DNA of 57,799 nucleotides from Bacteroidaceae bacterium (GTDB taxonomy: Bacteria; Bacteroidota; Bacteroidia; Bacteroidales; Bacteroidaceae). The stretch's first letter is position 1. Every line of letters begins with the position of its first letter. Of the stretch, positions 17,412-26,008 are shown piece after piece. The stretch covers positions 1 through 57,799 of the forward strand of contig JAFXVU010000025.1 in NCBI GenBank assembly GCA_017534705.1, in the 5' to 3' direction. The position numbers were made by a program, and so were the translations under genes. The notes beneath the pieces were generated by a model. It did not search any database and was not told where the DNA came from. It worked only from the letters and a program-made list of their open reading frames with translations.

Positions 17412-18401
17412 ATGATCCAAAGATTGGCATATATAGATTCGTTAAGAGGGTTGTCTATCATTTTGATTATAGCCCTTCATAGCAGACTGACTATTGTTAA
17501 TACTGAAGTCAATAGGATGTTCTTGAATATGGAACTTCCTGCTTTTTTCTTTATCTCAGGTCTCTTTTTCAAACGTTATAGCAGTTTCAGACAATTCATT
17601 ATAAAGAAAGTGAACAATCTCATAGTTCCTTATTTATTCTTCTCATACATACCTTTCTGTTTGTTATCTTATTTCTTCACTGACAGTTATTCCGATATTT
17701 CATTCTATATATTAGCGCCTATAAAACCATACAACACGCCATTGTGGTTTGTTCGTTGTCTTTTTTTCACATTCCTGCTTTATTATTTCATTGACAAGTT
17801 TACTGAAAAGAAATCCATTTTGTTGCCCATGTCGGTTATTGCTATTTTGGTTCTTGTCACATGTTTGGTAAATGTAAAGTATCAAGAACTAAAGGAAGTC
17901 AATTCTATCCTTAGTGAATTCTCTTTCATTATTAATGATATACTGACTTCTTTCATATCTTTACCCTATTTTTTTATAGCACAACAGATTAAGAAAAGAG
18001 GATGGCTTGAATTTAAAATCAATTGGAAACTCACCACGTTGTTGGTGTCTATTGCTATTGCAATCGCATACATCTTCAAACAGGGAAATTTTGTCTATTA
18101 CTATGCGCTTTATGGTGATAATGTACTCTTTGGTTATATTAGTTCTTTGTCTTCAATTTTCGCTTTTGGGTTACTGTTCGCTAAGTTAAAGCATACTGGT
18201 GTTTTTCAGTTATTTGGAAAGTATAGTTTGATAGTTTTAGGATGCCATTATGTGTCTATTATTATATTGAAAACATTTTTCTGGCCTCCTAGTTATTTGG
18301 TTTTTATCATCACTTTTTTATTGATGATTCCCTGTATCTATTTTTTTAAGCATTTTTTCCCAAAGTTCACAGCTCAGGAAGAACTTTTTAGGTTTCATTA
18401 A
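17412..18401 (+). CDS. Acyltransferase-3 family membrane protein (paralogue of 19495)
   Basis: A 329-residue multi-pass protein beginning LAYIDSLRGLSIILIIALHS, which has the family D-x-x-(R/K)-G and helix-1 His. FFFISGLFFKRYSSF and PYLFFSYIPFCLLSYFF follow. It aligns almost end to end with the acyltransferase at 19495 (same SGLFFK, KKVN and NTPLWF blocks, same C-terminal FFPKFTAQEELF-type ending), so the two are recent paralogues. They are much closer to each other than to the 1799 gene. Coding sequence is AT-rich. The likely role is O-acylation (acetyl or larger) of a glycan residue during or after export; the acyl donor and target are unknown. Confidence 0.87.
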   Translation: MIQRLAYIDSLRGLSIILIIALHSRLTIVNTEVNRMFLNMELPAFFFISGLFFKRYSSFRQFIIKKVNNLIVPYLFFSYIPFCLLSYFFTDSYSDISFYILAPIKPYNTPLWFVRCLFFTFLLYYFIDKFTEKKSILLPMSVIAILVLVTCLVNVKYQELKEVNSILSEFSFIINDILTSFISLPYFFIAQQIKKRGWLEFKINWKLTTLLVSIAIAIAYIFKQGNFVYYYALYGDNVLFGYISSLSSIFAFGLLFAKLKHTGVFQLFGKYSLIVLGCHYVSIIILKTFFWPPSYLVFIITFLLMIPCIYFFKHFFPKFTAQEELFRFH

Positions 18402-18469
18402 TCTGGACATTCATCACCAATGGCCGTATAAAGTTTTTTTTCTTCCTTTAGATTTTTAAGAAAAGAATA

Positions 18470-19501
18470 ATGGTTTCTGTTTTAGTTCCCATCTACAACG
18501 CCCAATCTCATCTTCGTCAATGTGTGGATTCCATTCTGAACCAGACCTATACTCAGATAGAACTGATTCTTTTCAACGATGCATCCAAAGACCGTAGCTT
18601 AGAGATTTGTCGCGAATATGCAGCGAAAGATAGGAGAGTCCGTGTGATTGACAGCCAGGAGAATGTGGGTGTTTATAATGGTAGGCTTAAGGCTTTGGAA
18701 TTTATCAATGGCGATTTCTTCATCCAAGTTGACTCTGACGATTGGATTGCGAAAGACTATATCCAGACTGCGCTGGAATATGCGGAAAAGTTCAATGTTG
18801 ACCTTGTGGCTATGGGTTTCCAAAGAACGATGGACAGTAGAGGATTGCTGAAACAAGCTATTCACCCTTACAAGGAAATGATGTATGATAGTGAGAGTCT
18901 GAGGCAGTATCATGGCATCTACACACAAAGGGTGTTTTCTAATAACATGTGGTCTAAACTCTTTCGAACAGAGGTTGTTCGGAACCGGCATTTCTCTCCT
19001 TCAGATATACATTTTGGTGATGACTTGTTGTTCTTACAGGAAATATCGCCCTATATCCGCTCTATTTATTCTCTACCCGTATGTAAGTATTATTACAGAT
19101 ATGGTGGATCCACATCCCACTATAATCCCCGGTTTTGGATTGACCAAAGTAAGCTCTATTGGCTGAGGAAAGCTTATGCACTTGAGCGTGAACCTGAATA
19201 TGTGGCAGGACTTAAGCTTTACCTACTGGATACGTTCAAGGATGTTGTCAAGTACCGCCTCTTTCTTAACAATTCTGTAAATAAGAGAAATGAGACGATA
19301 GAGTTCCTTAAGCAGTTCTATTCCACAGAAGAATATAAAGAGTTTCTTTCTATAGAAGATTGTCAGGATGAATTCTTCCACCTGCTTAGATCAAAGGATT
19401 CAGAGGGCATCATCTGTTATTTAGGGGAAAACGTGTCGAGAATCTCAATTCTGAAAACAAAGTTGCTTTCTGCTGTTTCTAGAATGGTGTCAGCATGGTA
19501 G
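18470..19501 (+). CDS. Glycosyltransferase family 2 (paralogue of 20551)
   Basis: A 343-residue GT2 with VSVLVPIYNAQSHLRQCVDS, NDASKDRSLEICREYA, ENVGVYNGRLKALEF and IQVDSDDWIAKDY. The second conserved block is NMWSKLFRTEVV followed by HFGDDLLFLQEI. It shares whole-length similarity with the GT2 at 20551, including a VMDSWGL/TMDSRGLLK element, YYYRYGGST versus YNYRFGGIT, and H/RYNP. The pair acyltransferase plus GT2 therefore appears duplicated in tandem. The end overlaps the next acyltransferase start by seven bases. Confidence 0.87.
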   Translation: MVSVLVPIYNAQSHLRQCVDSILNQTYTQIELILFNDASKDRSLEICREYAAKDRRVRVIDSQENVGVYNGRLKALEFINGDFFIQVDSDDWIAKDYIQTALEYAEKFNVDLVAMGFQRTMDSRGLLKQAIHPYKEMMYDSESLRQYHGIYTQRVFSNNMWSKLFRTEVVRNRHFSPSDIHFGDDLLFLQEISPYIRSIYSLPVCKYYYRYGGSTSHYNPRFWIDQSKLYWLRKAYALEREPEYVAGLKLYLLDTFKDVVKYRLFLNNSVNKRNETIEFLKQFYSTEEYKEFLSIEDCQDEFFHLLRSKDSEGIICYLGENVSRISILKTKLLSAVSRMVSAW

Positions 19502-20532
19502 CAAATATTTCTAACGATAATCAACATATGCCGCAACCGAAGAAAAGATTTGTCTATATTGATGCCTTAAGGGGATTCTGCATGCTATTGATCATCATGA
19601 ACCATAGCCATTTCACCTTTTTCAATGAAGACATCAATCTGTTGTTGGTCAATACGAGAGTGCCTTTCTTCTTTTTCCTTTCAGGACTCTTTTTCAAACA
19701 GTATAGTTGTTTCAAGGAATTTTTCATCAAGAAAGTGAATCATCTTGTGGTTCCATATTTCTTTTTCTCATATATCCCTTTTTGTCTGTTTGCCTATTTT
19801 TATACTGACCGATACTCCGATATTCTATACTATCTTACAGCTTTTATTCCACCTTGGAACACACCGTTGTGGTTCCTGCGTTCCTTGTTCATCGCTTTTC
19901 TTATTTATTATCTGATTGATAAATTGGATAAGAAATCAAAATGGTTGCAAGTCGCTGTGATTGTTATTTTGGTTTTTCTCACATATTACACGAATAAAGA
20001 ATTCAAAAGAATACGTTACGACTATCCTCTACTTGAACACACTTCGTTTTTATTCAATAATTTGTTCACGGCAATCATGGCATTACCCTACTTCTTTCTG
20101 GCTCAACAAGTCAAGAAAAGAGGTTGGCTGGATTTTAAAATTAACTGGCCATTGACGATTCTGCTTTCATCCCTTGCATTTGTTTTGGCGTATTACTCCA
20201 AGCAAGATGGATTTAGTTATTATGCAGCGTACTTCGGCAGATATTTCATCTTTTCATATGTAAGTTCTCTGGCTTCCATTTTTGGATTGGGATTGCTGTT
20301 AGCAAAGATAAAATATACTAAGTTTCTACAGTTTATAGGCAAGAACAGTCTCATTGTGTTAGGCTGTCATGCGTTGCCTGTTATCATCATTCTGGAAAAT
20401 TTCAAAATTCATTTTTCATGGGTGTTCTTGATTACACTCGCGCTGATGGTTCCTTGTATATATATATTCAAGAATTACTTCCCAAAATTCACTGCTAAGG
20501 AAGACTTTTTCAAATTTAAAGATAATCATTAA
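19495..20532 (+). CDS. Acyltransferase-3 family membrane protein (paralogue of 17412)
   Basis: A 345-residue integral membrane protein with FVYIDALRGFCMLLIIMNHS (Asp, Arg, Gly and the helix-1 His of acyltransferase-3), FFFFLSGLFFKQYSCF, PYFFFSYIPFCLFAYFY and PWNTPLWFLRSLF. The ending, NYFPKFTAKEDFFKF, is nearly the same as in its paralogue at 17412. The ATG at 19495 overlaps the upstream GT2 stop; a second ATG at 19528 would start just before the conserved region. Function is inferred as O-acylation of the polysaccharide, perhaps of the sugar added by the adjacent GT2. Like its paralogue it is AT-rich. Confidence 0.87.
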   Translation: MVANISNDNQHMPQPKKRFVYIDALRGFCMLLIIMNHSHFTFFNEDINLLLVNTRVPFFFFLSGLFFKQYSCFKEFFIKKVNHLVVPYFFFSYIPFCLFAYFYTDRYSDILYYLTAFIPPWNTPLWFLRSLFIAFLIYYLIDKLDKKSKWLQVAVIVILVFLTYYTNKEFKRIRYDYPLLEHTSFLFNNLFTAIMALPYFFLAQQVKKRGWLDFKINWPLTILLSSLAFVLAYYSKQDGFSYYAAYFGRYFIFSYVSSLASIFGLGLLLAKIKYTKFLQFIGKNSLIVLGCHALPVIIILENFKIHFSWVFLITLALMVPCIYIFKNYFPKFTAKEDFFKFKDNH

Positions 20533-20550
20533 TGTGATAGTTTGACAATT

Positions 20551-21597
20551 ATGATTTCCGTTATATTAGCTGCCTATAACACAGGTCTGTATTTGGAGCA
20601 GTGCCTTCATTCTATACTGAGGCAAAGCTATTCTGACATAGAGGTGATAGTGGTGAACGATGCCTCAACAGATGACACACTTGCTGTGGGACGTCAGTTT
20701 GAGAAATCTGACAAGAGAGTCAAGGTCATCAACCTCATCGTCAACAAAGGGGTGGAGAAGGCGAGAATGACTGGTCTGGACGACGCAAAGGGTGAGTATG
20801 TCATGTTTGTTGACTCCGATGACTGGTTGTGTGGCAACGATACACTGCAAATCATGCACGACAAGATGGTGGAAACAAATGCTGACTATGTGGAGGTGAT
20901 GTCACAGAGAGTGATGGATAGCTGGGGATTGATTAAAACGAAATCGTCTTGTCCCGTTTATGGCCTCATCAAGCAACCTGAACTTTTCAACGATTATTAT
21001 ATTTCGTTTTTTGGTAAAAACGTCCTTTCTGTCACCATGTGGGGCAAACTTTACAAACGCTCAGTACTTGATAAAGCTAATGTACAACCTTGTGGATTGA
21101 AAATGGGAGAAGACCTTTACTTCAACTTGAAACTATTCCCGCATCTCAATTCCATCTATATTATTGACAAGATTGGCTACAACTATAGGTTCGGTGGCAT
21201 AACCACACGCTATAATCCAACACTATTGCCCGACCTCAAGAAACTCTTTGTCATCAAAGACCAATTGAGCAAAGAACAGCACTACGAAGCTGCATTCGAT
21301 TATCTTCGCATAGAACTGAAGAATGTGTTACGTTCTGATATTTGCCAGAGAATCATATTCAATTATGGGGACAAGGAAGACGTTCTAATCAAAATCAAGG
21401 AAGAACTTAGCGACCCCCTGTTTCAAGAAGTGCAGAAGGTGAGGAACACAGAAGGATTCCTTGACGACCCATTCGTTAAGGCTATGGCATTAAAGGATGC
21501 CGACTCCATTTACAACCAGTGTATGGCATTGGTGAAACAACAACGCTGGCAGAGAAGGAAGAAAAAACTAGTCTCATATCTGCTTGGCTTTGTATAA
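20551..21597 (+). CDS. Glycosyltransferase family 2 (paralogue of 18470)
   Basis: A 348-residue GT2 starting ISVILAAYNTGLYLEQCLHS, with VVNDASTDDTLAVG, NKGVEKARMTGLDDAKG and MFVDSDDWLCGND, then TMWGKLYKRSVLD and CGLKMGEDLYFNL as acceptor and catalytic block. I prefer the ATG at 20551 over a TTG at 20542. The first 250 residues follow the GT2 at 18470 closely; the tails differ and this one ends in Lys/Arg-rich sequence. It starts 19 nt after the acyltransferase stop. The following 114 nt to the next gene contain no open frame with family features. Confidence 0.87.
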   Translation: MISVILAAYNTGLYLEQCLHSILRQSYSDIEVIVVNDASTDDTLAVGRQFEKSDKRVKVINLIVNKGVEKARMTGLDDAKGEYVMFVDSDDWLCGNDTLQIMHDKMVETNADYVEVMSQRVMDSWGLIKTKSSCPVYGLIKQPELFNDYYISFFGKNVLSVTMWGKLYKRSVLDKANVQPCGLKMGEDLYFNLKLFPHLNSIYIIDKIGYNYRFGGITTRYNPTLLPDLKKLFVIKDQLSKEQHYEAAFDYLRIELKNVLRSDICQRIIFNYGDKEDVLIKIKEELSDPLFQEVQKVRNTEGFLDDPFVKAMALKDADSIYNQCMALVKQQRWQRRKKKLVSYLLGFV

Positions 21598-21711
21598 ATG
21601 GTTTTGAAACTCATGGTTGTAGCAAACTGATATTTCTTTTTTTTCACGGTACGGGAACCACATGTCGTATCCCTGCAGTGTCGCATTTTGAAGTAGAATT
21701 ACCGAACTATA

Positions 21712-22773
21712 ATGGAAAAGCTGTTATCGATTATTATTCCTTCATATAATATGGAGGCGTTTCTGCCCCGTTGTCTTGACTCTTTAATTGTTGAGCCAGA
21801 AAAAATGTCATGGCTTGATGTGATTATCGTGAATGACGGAAGCAAGGACTCAACCTCGGCTATCGGTCATGAATATGCGGGGAAATATCCTGGTACATTC
21901 CGTGTAATCGACAAGCAGAACGGTCACTATGGCAGTTGTATCAATGCCGCACTTCCTGGGGCACTGGGCAAGTATGTCAGAATCCTTGATGCTGATGATT
22001 ATTTCGACAACAATTGTTTCCGTCTTTATCTTGGTATGCTGAAAGATTTGGATGTGGATGTTGTGGTCACCGATTATAACCAAGTGGATTCGCAGGGAAT
22101 AATTGTCAACAACACGGTGTATGTGAATATGAAGCATGGGGAGGTGGTTGACATCCAAACAGAGGAAGTGGGTGTGTTGATGATGCATGCATTGACTTAC
22201 AGAACCGACTTCCTGCACAGAATCCATTATAAACAGACAGAAGGCATTCTCTATACTGACTCAGAATGGGCATTCATCCCAATGCTGGACGCTAAGACCA
22301 TGTCTTATCTTCATTTCAATGTCTATCAATACCTTGTTGAAAGGGAAGGCCAAAGCATGAGCATGGAGATGCAGCAGAAGATGATGTCCCATAGAGTGCA
22401 AATGCTTCGTAGTCTGCTCAATGCTTTCATGGGCAATCATATCAATTGCAACAACGTCAACGCCAAAATCACTTTGCGTAATTATTTTGTCAATATCTAT
22501 ATGCTTGTCATCATTGACAAAGATAAGAATATGGCGAACCATAGAATGATTAGGGAACTTGACGAGCATTTGAAGAAACTCAGTCCAAGCATGTACACTT
22601 TTATTGGTGATTATGCTGTAAATGTATTTGGATGGAAATATAAGGTGATAGACCATTGGCGCAAGCACAAACTTATGAATTTGCATTTGCTCCATCAATT
22701 GATAAGATTGGATAATGCAAGACTTGCCATTAGCTACAAATTAAAGACATTTTTACAACTAAGAAGAAAATGA
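21712..22773 (+). CDS. Glycosyltransferase family 2
   Basis: A 353-residue GT2 of the short-substrate type: LLSIIIPSYNMEAFLPRCLD, VIIVNDGSKDSTSAIGHEYA, KQNGHYGSCINAALPGALG and VRILDADDYFDNN. The DADD metal site and NGHYGSCIN element differ from the other GT2 proteins here, marking a separate subfamily. The second half includes YTDSEWAFIPMLDAKTM and a long helical region. It overlaps the next gene by ATGA. No membrane helix is evident. It presumably acts on the lipid-linked intermediate in the cytoplasm. Confidence 0.86.
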   Translation: MEKLLSIIIPSYNMEAFLPRCLDSLIVEPEKMSWLDVIIVNDGSKDSTSAIGHEYAGKYPGTFRVIDKQNGHYGSCINAALPGALGKYVRILDADDYFDNNCFRLYLGMLKDLDVDVVVTDYNQVDSQGIIVNNTVYVNMKHGEVVDIQTEEVGVLMMHALTYRTDFLHRIHYKQTEGILYTDSEWAFIPMLDAKTMSYLHFNVYQYLVEREGQSMSMEMQQKMMSHRVQMLRSLLNAFMGNHINCNNVNAKITLRNYFVNIYMLVIIDKDKNMANHRMIRELDEHLKKLSPSMYTFIGDYAVNVFGWKYKVIDHWRKHKLMNLHLLHQLIRLDNARLAISYKLKTFLQLRRK

Positions 22774-23900
22774 AGACAAAGATTATACGGGCTGCCACAG
22801 TTCCCATGTCGCTCAACATTCTATTGAAAGGGCAACTGAAGATGCTTTCACAACATTACGATGTCTTGGCTGTATCATCGCCCGGCGACGACCTTCAAAT
22901 GGTGGCTGCAAGGGAAGGGGTGCGTATCGAAGCTGTCCCAATGGAGCGACACATTTCTCCACTCAAGGATTTGAAGGCTCTTTTCAACTTAATCAAACTT
23001 TTCCGTAGCGAGCGTCCATGGATGGTGCATTCACTCACCCCCAAGGCTGGTTTGCTTTGCATGATGGCAGCGAGAATCAGTGGAGTACCCATCAGGGTAC
23101 ACACCTTCACGGGGCTGGTCTTCCCATACGCAAAGGGTATCAAGCGATGGCTGCTCATGTTCACCGACCGTTTGACATGTGCTTGCGCCACAGTGGTCAA
23201 TCCCGAAGGAGAGGGTGTGAAACGCGACCTCGAAAGAGCGAAAATCACCGACAAACCGCTTGTCATTATCGGTAATGGTAATGTCAATGGCATCAACCTC
23301 GATTATTACAAGCCGTCCGAAGTGGTAATGGCCTTGGCAAGAAAGTATAAGCGAGATGACGTGTTCACTTTCTGTTTTGTCGGAAGGGTCGTCGGCGACA
23401 AGGGTATGAACGAACTTGCGCATGCGTTCCAAAGACTGTTGGCTGACCATTTTAAAGTGCGTTTGATTATCGTCGGGTCTTTCGAGGAAAAACTCGACCC
23501 TTTGAAGCCTGAGGTCAAGGAGTTCTTCCTTAATTCACCCGACGTGGATTTCATGGGCTGGCAGGATGATATCCGTCCTTTCCTCGCCGCTTCCGACGCT
23601 TTTGTCTTCCCTAGCTATAGAGAAGGGTTCCCGAACGTGTTGATGCAAGCTGGAGCAATGGAACTACCCGTGATATCCACCGATATCAATGGGGCCAACG
23701 AGATTGTCCGTCACGGAGAAAATGGGGTGCTAATCCCCCCAAAGGACGAGGAACAACTTTATCAAGCCATGAGAAGCTTTGTGGAGAATACAGAAGAAAC
23801 CAAACGTATGGCATCCAAGGCTCGTGAGTCCATCGCCTCTCGTTACGATCAGAACGAATTCTGGAACAGTCTCTTGCATTTCTATTCCTCACTTTCTTGA
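22770..23900 (+). CDS. Glycosyltransferase family 4, PglA/CapM-like
   Basis: This 376-residue GT-B protein has the subgroup signature of PglA/CapM-like enzymes: AATVPMSLNILLKGQLKML at the N-terminus, then VEAVPMER-like sequence, HSLTPKAGLLCMMAARISGV, HTFTGLVFP and NGNVNGINLDYY. The C-terminal domain has FCFVGRVVGDKGMNELA and FPSYREGFPNVLMQAGAMEL with the catalytic Glu region. Relatives often add the second sugar onto undecaprenyl-diphosphate-linked N-acetylated sugars, so this may act early in repeat-unit assembly; that is inference from the family. It overlaps the previous gene by ATGA. Confidence 0.87.
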   Translation: MKTKIIRAATVPMSLNILLKGQLKMLSQHYDVLAVSSPGDDLQMVAAREGVRIEAVPMERHISPLKDLKALFNLIKLFRSERPWMVHSLTPKAGLLCMMAARISGVPIRVHTFTGLVFPYAKGIKRWLLMFTDRLTCACATVVNPEGEGVKRDLERAKITDKPLVIIGNGNVNGINLDYYKPSEVVMALARKYKRDDVFTFCFVGRVVGDKGMNELAHAFQRLLADHFKVRLIIVGSFEEKLDPLKPEVKEFFLNSPDVDFMGWQDDIRPFLAASDAFVFPSYREGFPNVLMQAGAMELPVISTDINGANEIVRHGENGVLIPPKDEEQLYQAMRSFVENTEETKRMASKARESIASRYDQNEFWNSLLHFYSSLS

Positions 23901-23916
23901 CACAGGTCTCTGGAGC

Positions 23917-24951
23917 ATGTTCCTCAGTATCATCGTTCCTGTTTACAACACATCGGAATATCTTTCGCGATGTATCGATTCCCTTCTCAAACAAGGGCTG
24001 AATGAGGGCGACTATGAGATACTACTTGTCAACGACGGGTCAACCGACAACTCTCTCGCCGTCTGCCAAGAGTATGAATCACACCATCCACAAGTGAAAG
24101 TGGTTGACAAGGAGAACGGTGGTGTGTCGTCTGCTCGAAATAGGGGAATGGAATTGGCAAGGGGACGTTTTGTGTGTTTTGTCGATTCTGATGATTATGT
24201 GCTTGAAGGAGGCTATGGCTATATCAAACAGCATTTTGATATTGAAAGTTTTGACTTAGTTCGTTTCTGGTCGGCCATCGAGGCGAAAGGCAGTGACAGA
24301 CCTAAAGAGTTAGATGGTAAGGTCAACTTTAAGGGGACTGGGCATGAATATATCCAAGCATGGGGGCTTGAGTCTTATTGCTATGTGGCGCTCTATCGAC
24401 TTGATTTTTTGAAACAAAACAATATCGTGTTCAGACCTTATAGGGTTTGTGAGGACGCGCTTTTTGCTTCTACCGTCTTGTTGGCCAATCCACGAATGAT
24501 TTCCACCACATCCAGAATCTATAGGTATGTGATTCACTCAAACACTTTGTCCACCTGCCGAGATCAAAATTTCATGAGACTGTGTGTAAACAACCAGCTT
24601 GATGTACATGATGAACTCATGCATATAATAAAGTCTTTGAAATACGACAGGAAAAGCGTCTTTTTCAAACATGCGGAGGGGTTCCTGCATTCACTTATGC
24701 CTTTTCTGCTTAGCCGGGCTCTTTCGGCTGGTTTGTCTGTGGGTGATTTCAAACAGTTGGCAACTCGATGTCATAATCAAAAGTTATGGCCACTGCCTTT
24801 CTATGCTAACATGACAAAGAAAGTGCGTCTTTATTCCCATGCCATCAATTTCCTTGACCGACATCCACGTTTCTTTCCCATGGCATCGTTCTTATACATG
24901 AGATTTTTCGTCCCCTTTATTCTTAAACGTCTCGACCGAAATTTCTTGTAA
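23917..24951 (+). CDS. Glycosyltransferase family 2 (last of the glycan operon)
   Basis: With the ATG at 23917 the protein (344 residues) begins FLSIIVPVYNTSEYLSRCID. The frame is open upstream to 23779 but that part lies inside the GT4 gene. Motifs: LLVNDGSTDNSLAVC, ENGGVSSARNRGMELARG, FVDSDDYVLEG, and a second block with CEDALFASTVLL. The C-terminal region is basic and aromatic with a hydrophobic stretch, FVPFILKRL. It is 16 nt after the GT4 and is followed by a hairpin and a new promoter, so it probably ends the main operon. Confidence 0.87.
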   Translation: MFLSIIVPVYNTSEYLSRCIDSLLKQGLNEGDYEILLVNDGSTDNSLAVCQEYESHHPQVKVVDKENGGVSSARNRGMELARGRFVCFVDSDDYVLEGGYGYIKQHFDIESFDLVRFWSAIEAKGSDRPKELDGKVNFKGTGHEYIQAWGLESYCYVALYRLDFLKQNNIVFRPYRVCEDALFASTVLLANPRMISTTSRIYRYVIHSNTLSTCRDQNFMRLCVNNQLDVHDELMHIIKSLKYDRKSVFFKHAEGFLHSLMPFLLSRALSAGLSVGDFKQLATRCHNQKLWPLPFYANMTKKVRLYSHAINFLDRHPRFFPMASFLYMRFFVPFILKRLDRNFL

Positions 24952-24958
24952 ACAGTTT

Positions 24959-24990
24959 GCCGAAAACAATGTTCTACAACGTTTTTCGGC
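24959..24990 (+). terminator. Hairpin after the last glycosyltransferase (weak terminator or attenuator)
   Basis: An 8-bp stem (gccgaaaa at 24959-24966 with ttttcggc at 24983-24990) follows the GT2 stop by seven bases. There is no clean T-run after it, so it could be a weak or attenuating terminator separating the glycosyltransferase operon from the export lipoprotein. Confidence 0.4.
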
Positions 24991-25027
24991 CTACTTTCAT
25001 GCCCTAGTACTAAACTTTTTCACTTTA

Positions 25028-25061
25028 ATTGTGCATATGTCAGAGAAAAATTGTATTTTTG
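25028..25061 (+). promoter_or_regulatory. Bacteroidetes-type promoter of the export lipoprotein gene
   Basis: TATTTTTG at 25054-25061 fits the -7 consensus TAnnTTTG. ATTG at 25028-25031, 22 bases upstream, is a poor -33 match. Initiation about seven bases downstream would leave the ATG at 25073 leaderless and favours the ATG at 25097. Confidence 0.5.
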
Positions 25062-25096
25062 CATGATATTTAATGATAAAACATACATACATTGAT

Positions 25097-25909
25097 ATGA
25101 AAAAGATATTCAACCTGGCATTGATGACCCTTATTGGTACTCAGATGCTATTTTTCGCTTCTTGTACATCCTATAAGAACGTACCCTACATCCAGAACAG
25201 CGCCTATGTAGACTATTCCGAAGGCGCACGTCTCTATGACGCGAGAATCATGCCGAAGGACCAGTTGACTATTACTGTTAACTGCCCGCGCGACCCAGAG
25301 GCAACAGCTATCTATAACCTTACGGTACAGACCGAAATCACCCTGAACATGTCGCGACGCACTTCTACACAGCAACCTTCGCTTCAGACATATCTTGTGT
25401 CGAACAAGGGAGAAATCAATTTCCCCGAATTAGGTATGCTTAAGGTTGTAGGTATGACCAAGACGGAACTTGAGGAGTATATTGCCAACAAACTTCATGG
25501 ACAATACCTGAAAGAAAAGCCTATTGTCACAGTGACCATGTCAAACTACAAAGTGGCCGTCATGGGTGAGGTTTCTCAGCCTGGCATCTACACTGTCACC
25601 AATGGAAAGGTGAACATCTTCGAGGCACTTGCCATGGCTCGTGACCTTACTATTCATGGTCAGCGTGATAATGTGAAGCTCATCCGCGAGGATGCCACAG
25701 GACGCAAGGAAGTGGTGGAACTCAACCTCAACGATGCCAATGTCATTAACTCGCCATACTATCAGTTGCAGCAGAACGACATCATCTATGTCACTCCAAA
25801 CAAGGTGAAGGCTAAGAACTCTGGTATTGGCTCTGAAACAAGCCTTTGGTTCTCAGCTACTTCTATTCTTGTGTCATTGGCCAGCTTGCTCTACAATATC
25901 CTCAAGTAA
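25097..25909 (+). CDS. Polysaccharide export outer-membrane lipoprotein, Wza/BexD family
   Basis: The ATG at 25097 gives MKKIFNLALMTLIGTQ, a lipoprotein signal peptide with lipobox FASC, so the mature protein starts at Cys 22 and is probably sent to the outer membrane. An in-frame ATG at 25073 would add eight polar residues. The body has the Poly_export domain (RIMPKDQLTITV, SNKGEINFPELGMLKVVGMT) and a SLBB-like domain (VAVMGEVSQPGIYTV, FEALAMARDLT, DIIYVTPNKV). A C-terminal hydrophobic helix may serve as the membrane-spanning segment. It should form the export channel for the polymer made by the preceding locus. It has its own promoter and ends at a strong bidirectional terminator. Confidence 0.9.
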   Translation: MKKIFNLALMTLIGTQMLFFASCTSYKNVPYIQNSAYVDYSEGARLYDARIMPKDQLTITVNCPRDPEATAIYNLTVQTEITLNMSRRTSTQQPSLQTYLVSNKGEINFPELGMLKVVGMTKTELEEYIANKLHGQYLKEKPIVTVTMSNYKVAVMGEVSQPGIYTVTNGKVNIFEALAMARDLTIHGQRDNVKLIREDATGRKEVVELNLNDANVINSPYYQLQQNDIIYVTPNKVKAKNSGIGSETSLWFSATSILVSLASLLYNILK

Positions 25910-25950
25910 GATACAAACTCTGGCATTCGTTCCAGACACTGATCATATAT

Positions 25951-25991
25951 CAAAAGCGCGGGCAAATCCATCGGATTTGCCCGCGCTTTTG
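25951..25991. terminator. Bidirectional terminator between the polysaccharide locus and prs
   Basis: A perfect 19-bp stem (25951-25969 with 25973-25991) with a three-base loop, GC-rich in the centre and with A/T runs at both ends. It lies between the converging export lipoprotein gene and prs, 17 nt from the prs stop, and can serve both strands. Confidence 0.9.
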
Positions 25992-26008
25992 ATTTTAGTC
26001 ATGTCGTG

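Noticed and set aside
21519..21749. Small + strand open frame between two GT2 genes
   Set aside because: It overlaps the end of one gene and the start of the next, has no motif, and the intervening 114 nt look non-coding.
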